From Pseudomonas sp. DY-1 (GTDB lineage Bacteria; Pseudomonadota; Gammaproteobacteria; Pseudomonadales; Pseudomonadaceae): a stretch of DNA of 64,000 bases. A program made the translations under genes and the position numbers. The DNA is taken from assembly GCF_003626975.1 (NCBI RefSeq), contig NZ_CP032616.1, positions 4,192,001 to 4,256,000 on the forward strand. Direction: 5' to 3'. A model generated the notes under the pieces. The model had not been told where the DNA came from. It searched no databases and saw only the letters and a list, made by a program, of their open reading frames with translations. Shown piece after piece: positions 1-9,020 of this stretch; position 1 is the first letter of the stretch, and every line of letters starts with the position of its first letter.

Positions 1-49
1 GGACAACCCAGACATGCTCATCCCCGCGTGGGAAATCTTCAGCTGGTAG
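1..49 (+). CDS. C-terminal end of a gene cut by the window edge
   Basis: An open frame enters from the left edge (codons in phase from base 2) and stops at TAG 47-49, giving a 15-residue tail ending in WEIFSW. It is followed after 29 bases by thrB on the same strand. In Pseudomonas a small DUF2782 periplasmic protein normally sits between polA and thrB, and an aromatic-rich end fits my memory of that family, but 15 residues cannot prove it. Confidence 0.45.
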   Translation, partial: DNPDMLIPAWEIFSW

Positions 50-78
50 CGCACGCAACCCCGTAACAAGGTAGTCCA

Positions 79-1029
79 ATGTCCGTATTCACTCCGCTCG
101 AACGTCCGGAACTGGAAGCTTTCCTCGCCCCTTACGGGCTTGGCCGGCTGAAGGATTTCCAAGGCATCGCCGAAGGCTCCGAGAACAGCAACTTCTTCGT
201 CAGTCTGGAGCGGGGTGAATTCGTACTGACCCTGGTGGAGCGCGGCCCCAGCCACGATTTACCGTTCTTCATCGAGCTGCTCGATGTGCTCCACGAAGCG
301 GACCTGCCGGTTCCTTTCGCCCTGCGCACCGCGGATGGAAAAGCCCTGCGCGAACTCGCCGGCAAGCCAGCGCTGCTGCAGCCGCGCCTGCCGGGAAAGC
401 ATGTGCACCTACCCAATGCCCACCATTGCGCGGAAGTTGGCGCCCTGCTGGCGCGCCTGCACCTGGCAACGCGCGAGCGCGTGCTGGAACGCAAGAGCGA
501 TCGCGGCCTGGACTGGATGCTCAATGAAGGTCCGGCGCTGGCCCTGCAACTGGACGACACGGCCCTGCCGCTGATGCGTGATGCACTGCGGGAAATCGGT
601 GAGGTGAAGGAGCGTTTCCTCGCCCTGCCGCGCGCCAACCTGCATGCCGACCTGTTCAAGGACAACGCGTTGTTCGATGGCACCCACCTATCCGGGGTGA
701 TCGACTTCTACAACGCCTGCTCCGGGCCGATGCTCTACGACCTGGCCATCTGCCTGAACGATTGGTGCTCTGATGCCGATGGCCGCCTCGACAAGTCGCT
801 TGCCCGCGCCTTGCTGGGCGCCTATGCCACATTGCGCCCCTTCACCGCCGCCGAGGCCGAACTCTGGCCAACGGCCCTGCGCATCGCTTGCGTACGCTTC
901 TGGCTGTCGCGTCTGATCGCTGCCAATGCCTTCGCCGGGCAGGACGTGCTGATCCACGATCCCAATGTGTTTCAGATGCGACTGGCGCAGCGCCAGAAGG
1001 TCGAGCTTCCGCTGCCGTTTGCGCTCTGA
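79..1029 (+). CDS. thrB: homoserine kinase, ThrB type II (APH fold)
   Basis: Phosphorylates L-homoserine with ATP in the cytoplasm, the step before threonine synthase. The 316-residue protein is of the aminoglycoside-phosphotransferase-like type rather than the GHMP kinase type of E. coli. The catalytic loop HADLFKDN lies near residues 193-200 and the metal-binding VIDFYNA near 210-216. Length and both motifs are normal for pseudomonad ThrB. The ATG at 79 gives the expected N-terminus. It converges on nrdJb, with a REP palindrome between the two stop codons. Confidence 0.93.
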   Translation: MSVFTPLERPELEAFLAPYGLGRLKDFQGIAEGSENSNFFVSLERGEFVLTLVERGPSHDLPFFIELLDVLHEADLPVPFALRTADGKALRELAGKPALLQPRLPGKHVHLPNAHHCAEVGALLARLHLATRERVLERKSDRGLDWMLNEGPALALQLDDTALPLMRDALREIGEVKERFLALPRANLHADLFKDNALFDGTHLSGVIDFYNACSGPMLYDLAICLNDWCSDADGRLDKSLARALLGAYATLRPFTAAEAELWPTALRIACVRFWLSRLIAANAFAGQDVLIHDPNVFQMRLAQRQKVELPLPFAL

Positions 1030-1050
1030 AGTCAGGATGGATCCGCTTTT

Positions 1051-1080
1051 CGTAGGGGCGAATGAATTCGCCCCCACAAG
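1051..1080. repeat. REP-type palindrome between thrB and nrdJb
   Basis: GGGGCGAA and TTCGCCCC form a short hairpin flanked by GTAG and CACAAG. The same unit recurs at 12616, 42744 and 42816. It lies between two convergent genes and could help end transcription from both sides. Confidence 0.75.
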
Positions 1081-1088
1081 GTTTCGGC

Positions 1089-1775
1089 TCACCCGCACTT
1101 GGAATGGCCGCAATTGAGGCAGGTTGCACAGCCGTCCATCTGCACCACTGCCTGGGTGTTGCACTTGCCGCAGAGCTGGGCGCCGGGCGGAAAACCCTCT
1201 CCGGGTTCGGCCTTGGATGTGCCCAGGCTGGCTTCGTAGGCGGCGCGCTTCTCGGCGAGATAGAGCTTGTGTTCCTCGTCCAGCTTCTGGCCTTCCATCA
1301 GGCCGATGGCCACCAGATGGCGCTCCAGCACAGCGCCGATCTCAGCCACCAGTGACGGCATATAGACGCCGCCGCGCTTGAGGTAACCGCCGCGCGGATC
1401 AAATACAGCTTTCAGCTCTTCCACCAGGAAGGTGCAGTCGCCCCCCTTGCGAAACACCGCCGACATGATGCGGGTGAGGGCGACGATCCACTGGAAGTGC
1501 TCCATGCCTTTGGAGTTGATGAAGATCTCGAAGGGTCGACGCTGCTCGAAAGCGGTGCCCGGGTTGAGCACGATGTCATTGATCGTCACGTAGAGCGCGT
1601 GCTCGAACAGCGGCGACTTGATCTTGTAGGTGGCGCCTACCAGGGTCTCCGGCCGCTGCAGCGTCTCGTCCATCTGCACCACGGCGGCCGCTTCCTCGGC
1701 AGCCTTGCGCGCCTTTTCCTGGTCCAGATCGACCAGGCTGAAACCCTTGATCTTCTTCTCGATCTTGATGGTCAT
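1089..1775 (-). CDS. nrdJb: class II ribonucleotide reductase, C-terminal subunit NrdJb
   Basis: Second half of a split adenosylcobalamin-dependent ribonucleotide reductase. The 228-residue protein has no catalytic barrel. It carries the part that in unsplit NrdJ proteins forms the C-terminus, ending in a cysteine cluster (CGKC near 202-205, then CATCLNCGHSKC) expected to act as redox or zinc-binding cysteines that re-reduce the active site. It starts 16 bases after the nrdJa stop with a GGAGG ribosome site, so the pair is one operon. The two-gene form is known in P. aeruginosa, so the split is natural and not a sequencing frameshift. Confidence 0.9.
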   Translation of the reverse strand: MTIKIEKKIKGFSLVDLDQEKARKAAEEAAAVVQMDETLQRPETLVGATYKIKSPLFEHALYVTINDIVLNPGTAFEQRRPFEIFINSKGMEHFQWIVALTRIMSAVFRKGGDCTFLVEELKAVFDPRGGYLKRGGVYMPSLVAEIGAVLERHLVAIGLMEGQKLDEEHKLYLAEKRAAYEASLGTSKAEPGEGFPPGAQLCGKCNTQAVVQMDGCATCLNCGHSKCG

Positions 1776-1791
1776 GACGGCCTCCGAGCAT

Positions 1792-3939
1792 TCAATACCT
1801 GCCGTAATAGCCTTCCTTCAAGGCGTCGAAGAGGTTCGCGGCGGTGTGCAGCTCACCGTCGTATTCCACCTCCTCGTTGCCGCGCAGCTCCACCAGCGTG
1901 CCGTCTTCCAGTTCGAAGCGGTAGACGGTCCTCTCCAGGTCCGAATCCTTCACCAGCACGCCCTGGAAGGCCGCCGGGTTGAAGCGGAATGTCGTGCAAC
2001 CCTTGAGTCCCTGGCGCCAAGCCTGGAGGTAGATGTCCTTGAAGTCCTCGAAGGGGAAGTCAGTGGGCACGTTGGCCGTCTTTGAGATGGAGGAGTCGAT
2101 CCATTTCTGCGCGGCCGCCTGCATGTCCACGTGCTCCGCAGGGCTGATGTCGTCAGCACTGACGAAATAGTCCGGCAAGCGTTGCGCCGGATGTTCGGTG
2201 TCCGGACGTGCCTGGGTGTTGACCAGCGCGCGGTACGCCAGCAGCTCGTAACTGCAGACGTCGATCTTCTCCTTGGTCTTGCGCCCGGGGCGGATCAGGT
2301 TGCGCGAATACTGGTGAGCGTAGCTCGGCTCGATGCCATTGGATGCGTTGTTCGCCAGGCTCAGGCTGATGGTCCCGGTGGGGGCGATGGAGCTGTGATG
2401 GGTGAAGCGAGCCCCTACTTCGGCCAGCTCGGCGACCAGCTCCGGCGCATGTTCGGCGATGCGCTGCATATAGCGGGAGTAGCGGGCATGGAGGATGCGG
2501 CCAGGTACCCGGTCGCCGACCTTGTAGCCATCGTCCACCATTTCCGGGCGCTTGCGCAGCATGGCGGCGGTAACCTCGTAGTCCTGCATCAGAATCGGGG
2601 CCGGGCCCTTCTCCCGCGCCAGTTCCAGTGCCACCTGCCAGCCGGCCAATGCCATTTCCCGCGCCACCTCTTCGGTGAATACACAGGCCTCTGTACTGCC
2701 GTAGCGCAACCCCAGCAGCGCAAGTGCTGAGCCGAGCCCCAGGAATCCCATGCCGTGGCGGCGCTTGCCGAGGATTTCCTCGCGCTGGCGCGGTAGCGGC
2801 AGGCCGTTGACTTCCACCACGTTGTCGAGCATCCGGGTGAACACCCGCACGACCGCGCGGAAGCGCTCCCAATCGAAATGCGCCTCGCCGGTGAAGGGCT
2901 CCTCAACGAAGGCCGTGAGGTTGATCGAGCCCAGCAGGCACGAGCCGTAGGGAGGAAGCGGCTGCTCGCCGCAGGGGTTGGTCGCGCGAATCGCCTCGCA
3001 CCACCAGTTGTTGTTCAGCTCGTTGACCCGGTCGATGAGGATGAAGCCCGGCTCGGCGAAATCGTAGGTGGACACCATGATCATGTCCCACAGGTGCCGG
3101 GCCTGGACGCGACCGTAGACCTTGCAAGCCACCAGGCCATCCTCGCGGACGATGTAGCCGTCGTGCACCGGCCAGTCACGCCAGATCACCTGGGTAGGAT
3201 CGCCAAAGTCCAGTTCATCCCGTTCCTTCGGGTGCACCGGATAGAGCAGCGGCCACTCGGTGTCATTCTCCACCGCATGCATGAAGGCATCGCTGACCAG
3301 CAGGCTGAGGTTGAACTGGCGCAGGCGGCCGTCCTCGCGCTTGACGCGGATGAATTCGCGCACATCGGGATGGCAGACATCGAAGGTGCCCATCTGCGCT
3401 CCCCGGCGGCCGCCAGCGGAGCTCACGGTGAAGCACATCTTGTCGTAGATATCCATGAAGGACAGGGGCCCGCTGGTTTGCGCGCCGGCGCCGGATACGT
3501 AGGCGCCTCGCGGGCGCAAGGTGCTGAATTCGTAGCCGATGCCGCAGCCGGCCTTGAGCGTCAGCCCGGCTTCATGGACCTTGCCGAGAATGTCGTCCAT
3601 GGAGTCGAGGATGGTGCCGGAAACGGTGCAATTGATAGTGGACGTGGCGGGCTTGAAGTCCTGGGCACCGGCATTGGAGATGATCCGTCCGGCGGGGATG
3701 GCGCCATTGCGCAGGGCCCAGAGGAAGCGCTCGTACCAGTGCTCGCGCGCTGCAACATCGGCCTCCACCTCGGACAAGGCGCGAGCCACACGCTGCCAGG
3801 TGGCGTCCGGTGTGAGATCGATGGGGGTACCGTCCTTGTGCTTCAGACGGTACTTGCTATCCCAGATTTCTTCCGACGCCGCCTGCAAGGCGATGCCATG
3901 ATTGCCCTGGACCTGTTTGGGCGTTCCCGTCCTGGCCAT
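1792..3939 (-). CDS. nrdJa: class II (B12-dependent) ribonucleotide reductase, catalytic subunit NrdJa
   Basis: Reduces ribonucleotides to deoxyribonucleotides using adenosylcobalamin, independently of oxygen. The 715-residue protein contains the active-site loop NPCGEQ near residues 321-326 (radical cysteine and glutamate), an upstream cysteine in STINC near 100-104 and a glycine-rich phosphate loop. The start at 3939 has a strong GGAGG site. The C-terminal cysteine tail is absent here and is supplied by the next gene. An ANR-like box lies 55 bases upstream, which would fit use at low oxygen. Confidence 0.93.
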   Translation of the reverse strand: MARTGTPKQVQGNHGIALQAASEEIWDSKYRLKHKDGTPIDLTPDATWQRVARALSEVEADVAAREHWYERFLWALRNGAIPAGRIISNAGAQDFKPATSTINCTVSGTILDSMDDILGKVHEAGLTLKAGCGIGYEFSTLRPRGAYVSGAGAQTSGPLSFMDIYDKMCFTVSSAGGRRGAQMGTFDVCHPDVREFIRVKREDGRLRQFNLSLLVSDAFMHAVENDTEWPLLYPVHPKERDELDFGDPTQVIWRDWPVHDGYIVREDGLVACKVYGRVQARHLWDMIMVSTYDFAEPGFILIDRVNELNNNWWCEAIRATNPCGEQPLPPYGSCLLGSINLTAFVEEPFTGEAHFDWERFRAVVRVFTRMLDNVVEVNGLPLPRQREEILGKRRHGMGFLGLGSALALLGLRYGSTEACVFTEEVAREMALAGWQVALELAREKGPAPILMQDYEVTAAMLRKRPEMVDDGYKVGDRVPGRILHARYSRYMQRIAEHAPELVAELAEVGARFTHHSSIAPTGTISLSLANNASNGIEPSYAHQYSRNLIRPGRKTKEKIDVCSYELLAYRALVNTQARPDTEHPAQRLPDYFVSADDISPAEHVDMQAAAQKWIDSSISKTANVPTDFPFEDFKDIYLQAWRQGLKGCTTFRFNPAAFQGVLVKDSDLERTVYRFELEDGTLVELRGNEEVEYDGELHTAANLFDALKEGYYGRY

Positions 3940-3993
3940 CCGCTGCCCTCCTGCAATGAAGAGTCCAGACTAGTCGACCACGAATGCCGGCCG

Positions 3994-4007
3994 CTGATTC
4001 ACATCAA
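3994..4007 (-). promoter_or_regulatory. ANR/FNR-type box upstream of nrdJa
   Basis: On the minus strand the sequence reads TTGAT GTGA ATCAG, nine of ten matches to the ANR/FNR consensus TTGAT-N4-ATCAA. It ends 55 bases before the nrdJa start codon, a usable promoter position. Binding is inferred from sequence only. Confidence 0.45.
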
Positions 4008-4132
4008 CGCGGCCCGCGGCCCCTCTCTCACATTAGCAGGCGGCTCCAACCCATCGCAGGTTGGTGCGGGCCACGCTGGGCCGAGCGAGGCGAGGTCCAA
4101 TGATCGGAGGCGGGCCGGACACGATCGGCCGC

Positions 4133-4158
4133 CCCCCTCTCTTAGAGGGAGAGGGGAG
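4133..4158 (-). terminator. hairpin downstream of znuA
   Basis: CCCCTCTC and GAGAGGGG arms flank a short loop, just after the znuA stop at 4165. There is no long T-run, so it may be a weak terminator or a stabilising hairpin. Confidence 0.4.
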
Positions 4159-4164
4159 AACGAC

Positions 4165-5079
4165 TCAAAGTGCTTCCAGGCAACCCGCCAGGCCATCGCC
4201 CAGATTCTGCAGCAAGGTCTCGTAGCCGTTGGCGGCCACCGGCGCACTCATGCCCAAGGCGTCCAGCTCAGCCAGGCGCACTTGCAGGCCGGCGGTCAGG
4301 GTATCGGCGAGACGTGGTCGCACTGGCGGTTCATTGAATACGCAGCTCGGACCAGCCTTCTGCAGCCGCTCGCGCATGGCGGCGACGTGTCGGGCGCCGG
4401 GCTGCACTTCACTGGCGACGCTGAACACACCCGCATGGCGCAGGCCGTAGGCGCTCTCGAAGTAGTCGAAAGCTTCATGGAAGACGAAGAACGGCTTTCC
4501 GGCGACCTTGGCCATGCGCGTCTTCATGCGGGCGTCGAGCTGGTCCAGACGGTCTTCGAAGGCCTTCAGGTTGGCCTGGTAACGAGCGGCGTTGGCCGGG
4601 TCGGCGCTGGCGAGGTCAGCGGCCATGCGTGCGGCGATCACCCTTGCGTTGGCCGGCAGCAGCCACAGGTGCGCGTCGATAGAGCCAGGGCGATGGTCAT
4701 GATCGTGCTCGTGTTCATCGTGCTCGTCTTCGTGCTCATCGTGCAGCGCTTCGAAATGGCGCAGCGTCAGGCCCGGCTCACCCTGCAGCGCCACGCTGGG
4801 CTTGTCACGACCTTGCAGCACGCGGGGCAAGAAACCTTCCAGATCGGGGCCGATCCAGTAGAACAGGTCCGCCTCGCGTACCCGGCGCACGTCGGACGGG
4901 CGCAAGGCGTACTGGTGCGGCGAAGCGCCCGGAGGCAGCAGCACGTCAGGCTGGCCAGCGCCATCCTGTACGGCAGCGGCGATCAATTGCAGCGGCTTGA
5001 TGCTGGTCAGCAGGCGCACATCGGCCTGCGCCGACAGGGCACAGGCACTGAGGAACAGGGGGACGAATAGACGGAACAC
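4165..5079 (-). CDS. znuA: zinc ABC transporter, periplasmic binding protein ZnuA
   Basis: Captures Zn2+ in the periplasm and passes it to ZnuB/ZnuC. The 304-residue protein begins with a signal peptide (cleavage after about residue 19, ALSAQA). Histidines in SPHQY, DAHLW and VFHEAF are in the positions of the cluster 9 metal ligands. A loop rich in His, Asp and Glu around residues 112-131 is the flexible zinc-sensing loop typical of ZnuA. The start is GTG. It is divergent from zur-znuCB, with a Zur-like palindrome in the 64-base gap. Confidence 0.93.
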   Translation of the reverse strand: MFRLFVPLFLSACALSAQADVRLLTSIKPLQLIAAAVQDGAGQPDVLLPPGASPHQYALRPSDVRRVREADLFYWIGPDLEGFLPRVLQGRDKPSVALQGEPGLTLRHFEALHDEHEDEHDEHEHDHDHRPGSIDAHLWLLPANARVIAARMAADLASADPANAARYQANLKAFEDRLDQLDARMKTRMAKVAGKPFFVFHEAFDYFESAYGLRHAGVFSVASEVQPGARHVAAMRERLQKAGPSCVFNEPPVRPRLADTLTAGLQVRLAELDALGMSAPVAANGYETLLQNLGDGLAGCLEAL

Positions 5080-5100
5080 GGCACAGACTCGGCGGTAAAA

Positions 5101-5117
5101 GAGTTATAGAATAACGT
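5101..5117. promoter_or_regulatory. Zur-box-like palindrome between znuA and zur
   Basis: GTTAT-AGA-ATAAC (core 5103-5115) is a perfect inverted repeat resembling the centre of the gammaproteobacterial Zur box, with weaker outer symmetry (AAGA...TCTT). It lies between the divergent starts of znuA and zur and could repress both directions when zinc is sufficient. Confidence 0.6.
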
Positions 5118-5143
5118 CTCTTTCACCAGACGTCGCCGCCGCC

Positions 5144-5644
5144 ATGCTCAAGCCGATCAGCGCAAAAGCCCCCCTGGCCTGTCGCCCCCACGACCATTCC
5201 CATTGCGTGTCCAACGCCCTGGCCGAGGCCGACGCCATCTGCAGTCGCCATGGCCTGCGCCTGACTGCGCTGCGCAAGCGCGTACTGGAGCTGGTCTGGC
5301 AGAGCCACAAGCCGCTGGGCGCTTACGACATCCTTGGCGTGCTGACGGAAGAAGACGGTCGCCGCGCGGCGCCGCCCACCGTTTACCGCGCCCTGGATTT
5401 CCTCCTGGACAACGGCCTGGTACACCGCATTGCCTCGCTCAACGCGTTCGTCGGCTGCAACCATCCGGGCGAGTCCCACCAGGGTCAGTTCCTCATTTGC
5501 CGCAACTGCCAGACCGCCATCGAGCTGGAGCAGTCGAGCATCAGCCAGGCCATCGTCGACAGCGCCAAGTCCGTCGGCTTCGTCGTCGAAGGCCAGACCG
5601 TCGAAGTCGTCGGCCTCTGTGCCAGTTGCCAGGTGGCTGCATGA
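5144..5644 (+). CDS. zur: zinc uptake regulator Zur (Fur family)
   Basis: Zinc-sensing repressor of zinc import. The 166-residue protein has the Fur-family winged helix with the recognition segment [11 protein letters not shown] near residues 78-88. [12 protein letters not shown] metal-site segment follows, and two CxxC pairs (CRNC and CASC) make the structural zinc site. An N-terminal HDHSHC stretch could also bind metal. It overlaps znuC by an ATGA junction, so zur, znuC and znuB are one transcription unit. Confidence 0.92.
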   Translation: MLKPISAKAPLACRPHDHSHCVSNALAEADAICSRHGLRLTALRKRVLELVWQSHKPLGAYDILGVLTEEDGRRAAPPTVYRALDFLLDNGLVHRIASLNAFVGCNHPGESHQGQFLICRNCQTAIELEQSSISQAIVDSAKSVGFVVEGQTVEVVGLCASCQVAA

Positions 5645-6441
5645 GCGACGTCCTGATCCGCCTCGACAAGATCGGTGTCGATTTCGCCGGCCTGCCGGTA
5701 CTGCAGGATGTGCACCTCGCGGTAAAGGCCGGGGAAATCGTGACCCTGATCGGCCCCAACGGCGCCGGCAAGACCACCCTGGTGCGCACCGTGCTCGGCC
5801 TGCTCAAGCCGGACAAGGGCGAGGTCTGGCGCAAGCCGCGCCTGCATATCGGCTACATGCCGCAGAAGCTCCAGGTGGACGCGACCCTGCCGCTCACCGT
5901 GCTGCGCTTCCTGCGCCTGGTGCCGGGTGTCGACCGCAAGGCCGCCCTCGCAGCGCTGGATGAAGTGGGTGCCGCCCAGGTGATCGACAGCCCGCTGCAG
6001 AACATCTCCGGCGGCGAATTGCAGCGCGTACTGCTGGCCCGCGCCCTGCTGCGCGAGCCCGAGCTGCTGGTGCTGGACGAACCGGTGCAGGGCGTCGATG
6101 TCGCCGGCCAGGCCGAGCTTTACCGCCTGATCACCCGTCTGCGCGACCGACATGGCTGTGGCGTGCTGATGGTCTCCCACGACCTGCACCTGGTGATGAG
6201 CGCCACCGACCAGGTGGTCTGCCTGAACCGCCATGTCTGCTGCTCCGGCCACCCGGAACAGGTCAGCTTCGATCCGGCCTTCGTCGAGCTGTTCGGCCAG
6301 GATGCCAAGAGCCTCGCGGTCTATCACCACCACCACGACCATGCCCACGACCTGCATGGCGAAGTGGTGAAGCAACCTTTCCCCAGCGGCACCCGTTTCA
6401 CTCCTGTCCACCAGCACGGCCCCGACTGCAACCATGGCTGA
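5641..6441 (+). CDS. znuC: zinc ABC transporter ATPase ZnuC
   Basis: ATP-hydrolysing subunit of the zinc importer at the inner face of the membrane. The 266-residue protein has Walker [10 protein letters not shown] at 38-46, signature ISGGELQR and Walker B LLVLDEP. The ATG at 5641 overlaps the zur stop; a longer upstream open frame in the same phase is only the shadow of zur. The C-terminus carries an unusual His-rich tail ([11 protein letters not shown], then [10 protein letters not shown]), a possible zinc-binding regulatory tail. Confidence 0.94.
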   Translation: MSDVLIRLDKIGVDFAGLPVLQDVHLAVKAGEIVTLIGPNGAGKTTLVRTVLGLLKPDKGEVWRKPRLHIGYMPQKLQVDATLPLTVLRFLRLVPGVDRKAALAALDEVGAAQVIDSPLQNISGGELQRVLLARALLREPELLVLDEPVQGVDVAGQAELYRLITRLRDRHGCGVLMVSHDLHLVMSATDQVVCLNRHVCCSGHPEQVSFDPAFVELFGQDAKSLAVYHHHHDHAHDLHGEVVKQPFPSGTRFTPVHQHGPDCNHG

Positions 6442-7219
6442 TTTCCTCCTCAACGCGCTGCTCGCCGGCCTCGCCCTCGCCCTGGTGGCCGGCCCGCTCG
6501 GTTCCTTCGTGGTCTGGCGGCGCATGGCCTACTTCGGCGACACCCTGTCCCACGCCGCACTGCTCGGCGTGGCCCTCGGCCTGATGCTGGACGTCAACCC
6601 GACCCTGGCGGTGACCGTCGGCTGCGTGCTGCTCGCCGTGCTGCTGGTAACCCTGCAACAACGCCAGCCACTGGCCTCGGACACCCTGTTGGGCATCCTC
6701 GCCCACAGCACGCTGTCCCTGGGCCTGGTGGTGCTGAGTTTCATGAGCGAAGTACGCATCGACCTGATGGGCTATCTCTTCGGCGACTTGCTGGCGGTAA
6801 GCCGTACGGACCTCGCCTGGATTCTCGGCGGCAGTGCGCTGGTGCTGCTGGTGCTGATCCCCATGTGGCGGCCGCTGCTCGCGATCACCGTGCACGAGGA
6901 ATTGGCGCGGGTAGAAGGCCTGCCCGTTGCGGGCATCCGCCTCGCCCTGATGCTGCTGATCGCCATCGTCATCGCCGTCGCCATGAAGATCGTCGGCGTG
7001 CTGCTGATCACTTCGTTGCTGATCATTCCGGCCGCGGCCGCCCAGCGCCATGCCCGCAGTCCCGAGCAGATGGCCCTGGGCGCCAGCCTGCTGGGCCTGG
7101 TGGCGGTCTGTGCGGGCCTGGCGCTGTCCTGGTTCAAGGACACACCGGCTGGCCCGTCCATCGTTGTCTCCGCGGCCAGCCTGTTCCTCTTCAGCTTTGC
7201 CCTGCCGCGACGCGCCTGA
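6434..7219 (+). CDS. znuB: zinc ABC transporter permease ZnuB
   Basis: Membrane channel of the zinc importer, 261 residues, with about seven to eight hydrophobic helices and the family segment [15 protein letters not shown] near residues 35-49. It starts inside the end of znuC (8-base overlap), so the two are translationally coupled. Its 3-prime end overlaps the convergent GMC oxidoreductase gene by 29 bases. Confidence 0.94.
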   Translation: MADFLLNALLAGLALALVAGPLGSFVVWRRMAYFGDTLSHAALLGVALGLMLDVNPTLAVTVGCVLLAVLLVTLQQRQPLASDTLLGILAHSTLSLGLVVLSFMSEVRIDLMGYLFGDLLAVSRTDLAWILGGSALVLLVLIPMWRPLLAITVHEELARVEGLPVAGIRLALMLLIAIVIAVAMKIVGVLLITSLLIIPAAAAQRHARSPEQMALGASLLGLVAVCAGLALSWFKDTPAGPSIVVSAASLFLFSFALPRRA

Positions 7220-8819
7220 GGTCGGCGAGCACCAGGGACGCGGCCTTCTCCGCGATCATCAGGGTCGGCGAGCAGGTGTTGCCGGAGACGATTTCCGGCA
7301 TCACCGAGGCGTCGGCAATTCGCAATCCCGGCACGCCGTGCACCTTCAGCTCGGCGTCCACCACAGCCTCCGGGCCACGGCCCATGCGACAGGTGCCCAC
7401 CGGGTGGAAGATGGTGGTGCCGATCTGCCCCGCCGCCTCATGCAGCTCCTCTTCGCTCTGTAGCGCCGGGCCCGGCAGGTATTCCTCCGGCCGATAGCGC
7501 GCCAGCGCGGGCGCGGCGGCGATACGCCGGGTGAGGCGTATGGCATCAGCGGCGACTCGCAAGTCCTCGGCATCACTCAGGTAGTTAGGCCGGATCAACG
7601 GCGGCGCCTTGTGATCGACCGAGCGGATATCCACCCGGCCGCGACTCTGCGGGCGCAGGTTGCACACCGAAGCGGTGAACGCCGGGAAGGGATGCAGCGG
7701 TTCGCCGAAGCGCTCCAGTGACAGCGGCTGCACGTGATATTCGAGGTTCGCCCGGGTCTGCTCAGGACCGGAACGTACGAAGGCGCCCAGCTGACTCGGT
7801 GCCATGGCCAGCGGACCGCTGCGACTGGCGAGATACTGCAGCCCCATGCCCAGCTTGCCCCACCAATTGCCAGCCAACTGGTTGAGGGTCGGCACCCCGG
7901 ACACCTTAAAGATCAGGCGCAGCTGAAGGTGGTCCTGCAAGTTGCCGCCCACACCTGGCAGTTCGTGGCGCACGCCAATACCGAGCCGCTCCAGCAAGGG
8001 CCTGGGACCTATCCCGGAGCGCTGCAGCAACATGGGCGTACTTACGGCACCGGCACAGAGGATCACTTCGCGGCGCGCACGGAACTCCTGCTGCAGGCCT
8101 TCCCAGCGCCCAACCACACCCACTGCACGCCCCCGCTCCAGCAGTAGTCGATCCACCTCCACGCCCGTACGTACGGTCAAGTTCGGCCGATGCATTACCG
8201 GGCGCAGGAATCCCTTGGAGGCATTCCAGCGCACACCGCTGCGCTGGTTCACCTGGAAGTAGCCGCAGCCCTGGTTGTCGCCGGTGTTGAAGTCCTCGAC
8301 AGGCGCAATCCCGCAATCGCCGGCAGCCAGCCGGAAGGCGTCGAGGATTTCCCAGGACAGGCGCTGGCGCTCGACCCGCCACTCGCCGCCTTCGCTATGA
8401 AACTCACTGGCCCCGCCGAAATGGCTTTCGCTCCTGAGGAACAGGGGCAGCACGTCCTTCCAGCTCCATCCCGGATTGCCCAGCGCCTCCCAGCGATCGT
8501 AGTCGGCGGACTGGCCGCGCATGTAGATCATCCCGTTGATCGAGGAACTGCCGCCCAGCACCCGCCCGCGCGGGTAGCCCAGGCTGCGGCCATGCAGGCC
8601 GGGCTCGGCCTCGGTGCGATAGCACCAGTCGGTACGTGGGTTGCCGATGCAATAGAGGTAGCCAACCGGAATGTGGATCCAGGGATGGTTATCCCGGCCA
8701 CCGGCCTCCAGCAGCAGTACGCGCACCTTGGGGTCCGCCGAGAGCCGGTTGGCCAGTAGGCAACCGGCAGGGCCGGCGCCGACGATGAGGTAGTCGAATT
8801 CCTCGTGGGCAGGGTACAT
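7191..8819 (-). CDS. GMC-family FAD oxidoreductase (choline/alcohol dehydrogenase-like)
   Basis: Flavin-dependent dehydrogenase of the glucose-methanol-choline family, substrate unknown. The 542-residue protein has the FAD-binding GAGPAG at 14-19, the GMC signature RVLGGSSSINGMIYMRG near 80-96 and the C-terminal active-site region FHPVGTCRMG followed by SGNTCSP. The ATG at 8819 was chosen because it directly precedes the Rossmann strand; the frame stays open for about 700 bases upstream but that stretch has no family homology. It lies between conserved core genes (znuB and the lipoprotein gene), so it looks like an accessory insertion. Confidence 0.88.
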   Translation of the reverse strand: MYPAHEEFDYLIVGAGPAGCLLANRLSADPKVRVLLLEAGGRDNHPWIHIPVGYLYCIGNPRTDWCYRTEAEPGLHGRSLGYPRGRVLGGSSSINGMIYMRGQSADYDRWEALGNPGWSWKDVLPLFLRSESHFGGASEFHSEGGEWRVERQRLSWEILDAFRLAAGDCGIAPVEDFNTGDNQGCGYFQVNQRSGVRWNASKGFLRPVMHRPNLTVRTGVEVDRLLLERGRAVGVVGRWEGLQQEFRARREVILCAGAVSTPMLLQRSGIGPRPLLERLGIGVRHELPGVGGNLQDHLQLRLIFKVSGVPTLNQLAGNWWGKLGMGLQYLASRSGPLAMAPSQLGAFVRSGPEQTRANLEYHVQPLSLERFGEPLHPFPAFTASVCNLRPQSRGRVDIRSVDHKAPPLIRPNYLSDAEDLRVAADAIRLTRRIAAAPALARYRPEEYLPGPALQSEEELHEAAGQIGTTIFHPVGTCRMGRGPEAVVDAELKVHGVPGLRIADASVMPEIVSGNTCSPTLMIAEKAASLVLADLRRVAAGQS

Positions 8820-9020
8820 GGCAATCCTCGCCGTTCTTGTCGTTATGACTGGCCATAGTGCAGCAGCTGCGCATCGAACAGGAGCCTGGATGACATATCC
8901 AGGACCGCTGGGATGCCTCCAGAAATGCCATCCTCGCGGCCGATTTGCCCCTACTTTTTGTCCTGAAGAGTGCCGCAGTGTAGAATCGCGCGTTTTTTGA
9001 GCAATCAGAGACCCGCCGGA

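Noticed and set aside
1775..1792. nrdJa/nrdJb junction as a sequencing frameshift
   Set aside because: Both genes have strong ribosome sites, a clean gap, and the split form is known in Pseudomonas.
3940..4164. Possible cobalamin riboswitch before nrdJa
   Set aside because: No B12-box or riboswitch core was seen in the leader.
2878..5070. A 730-codon open frame on the plus strand opposite nrdJa and znuA
   Set aside because: It is antisense to two well-supported genes, has no recognisable domain, and long antisense frames are expected at this GC content.
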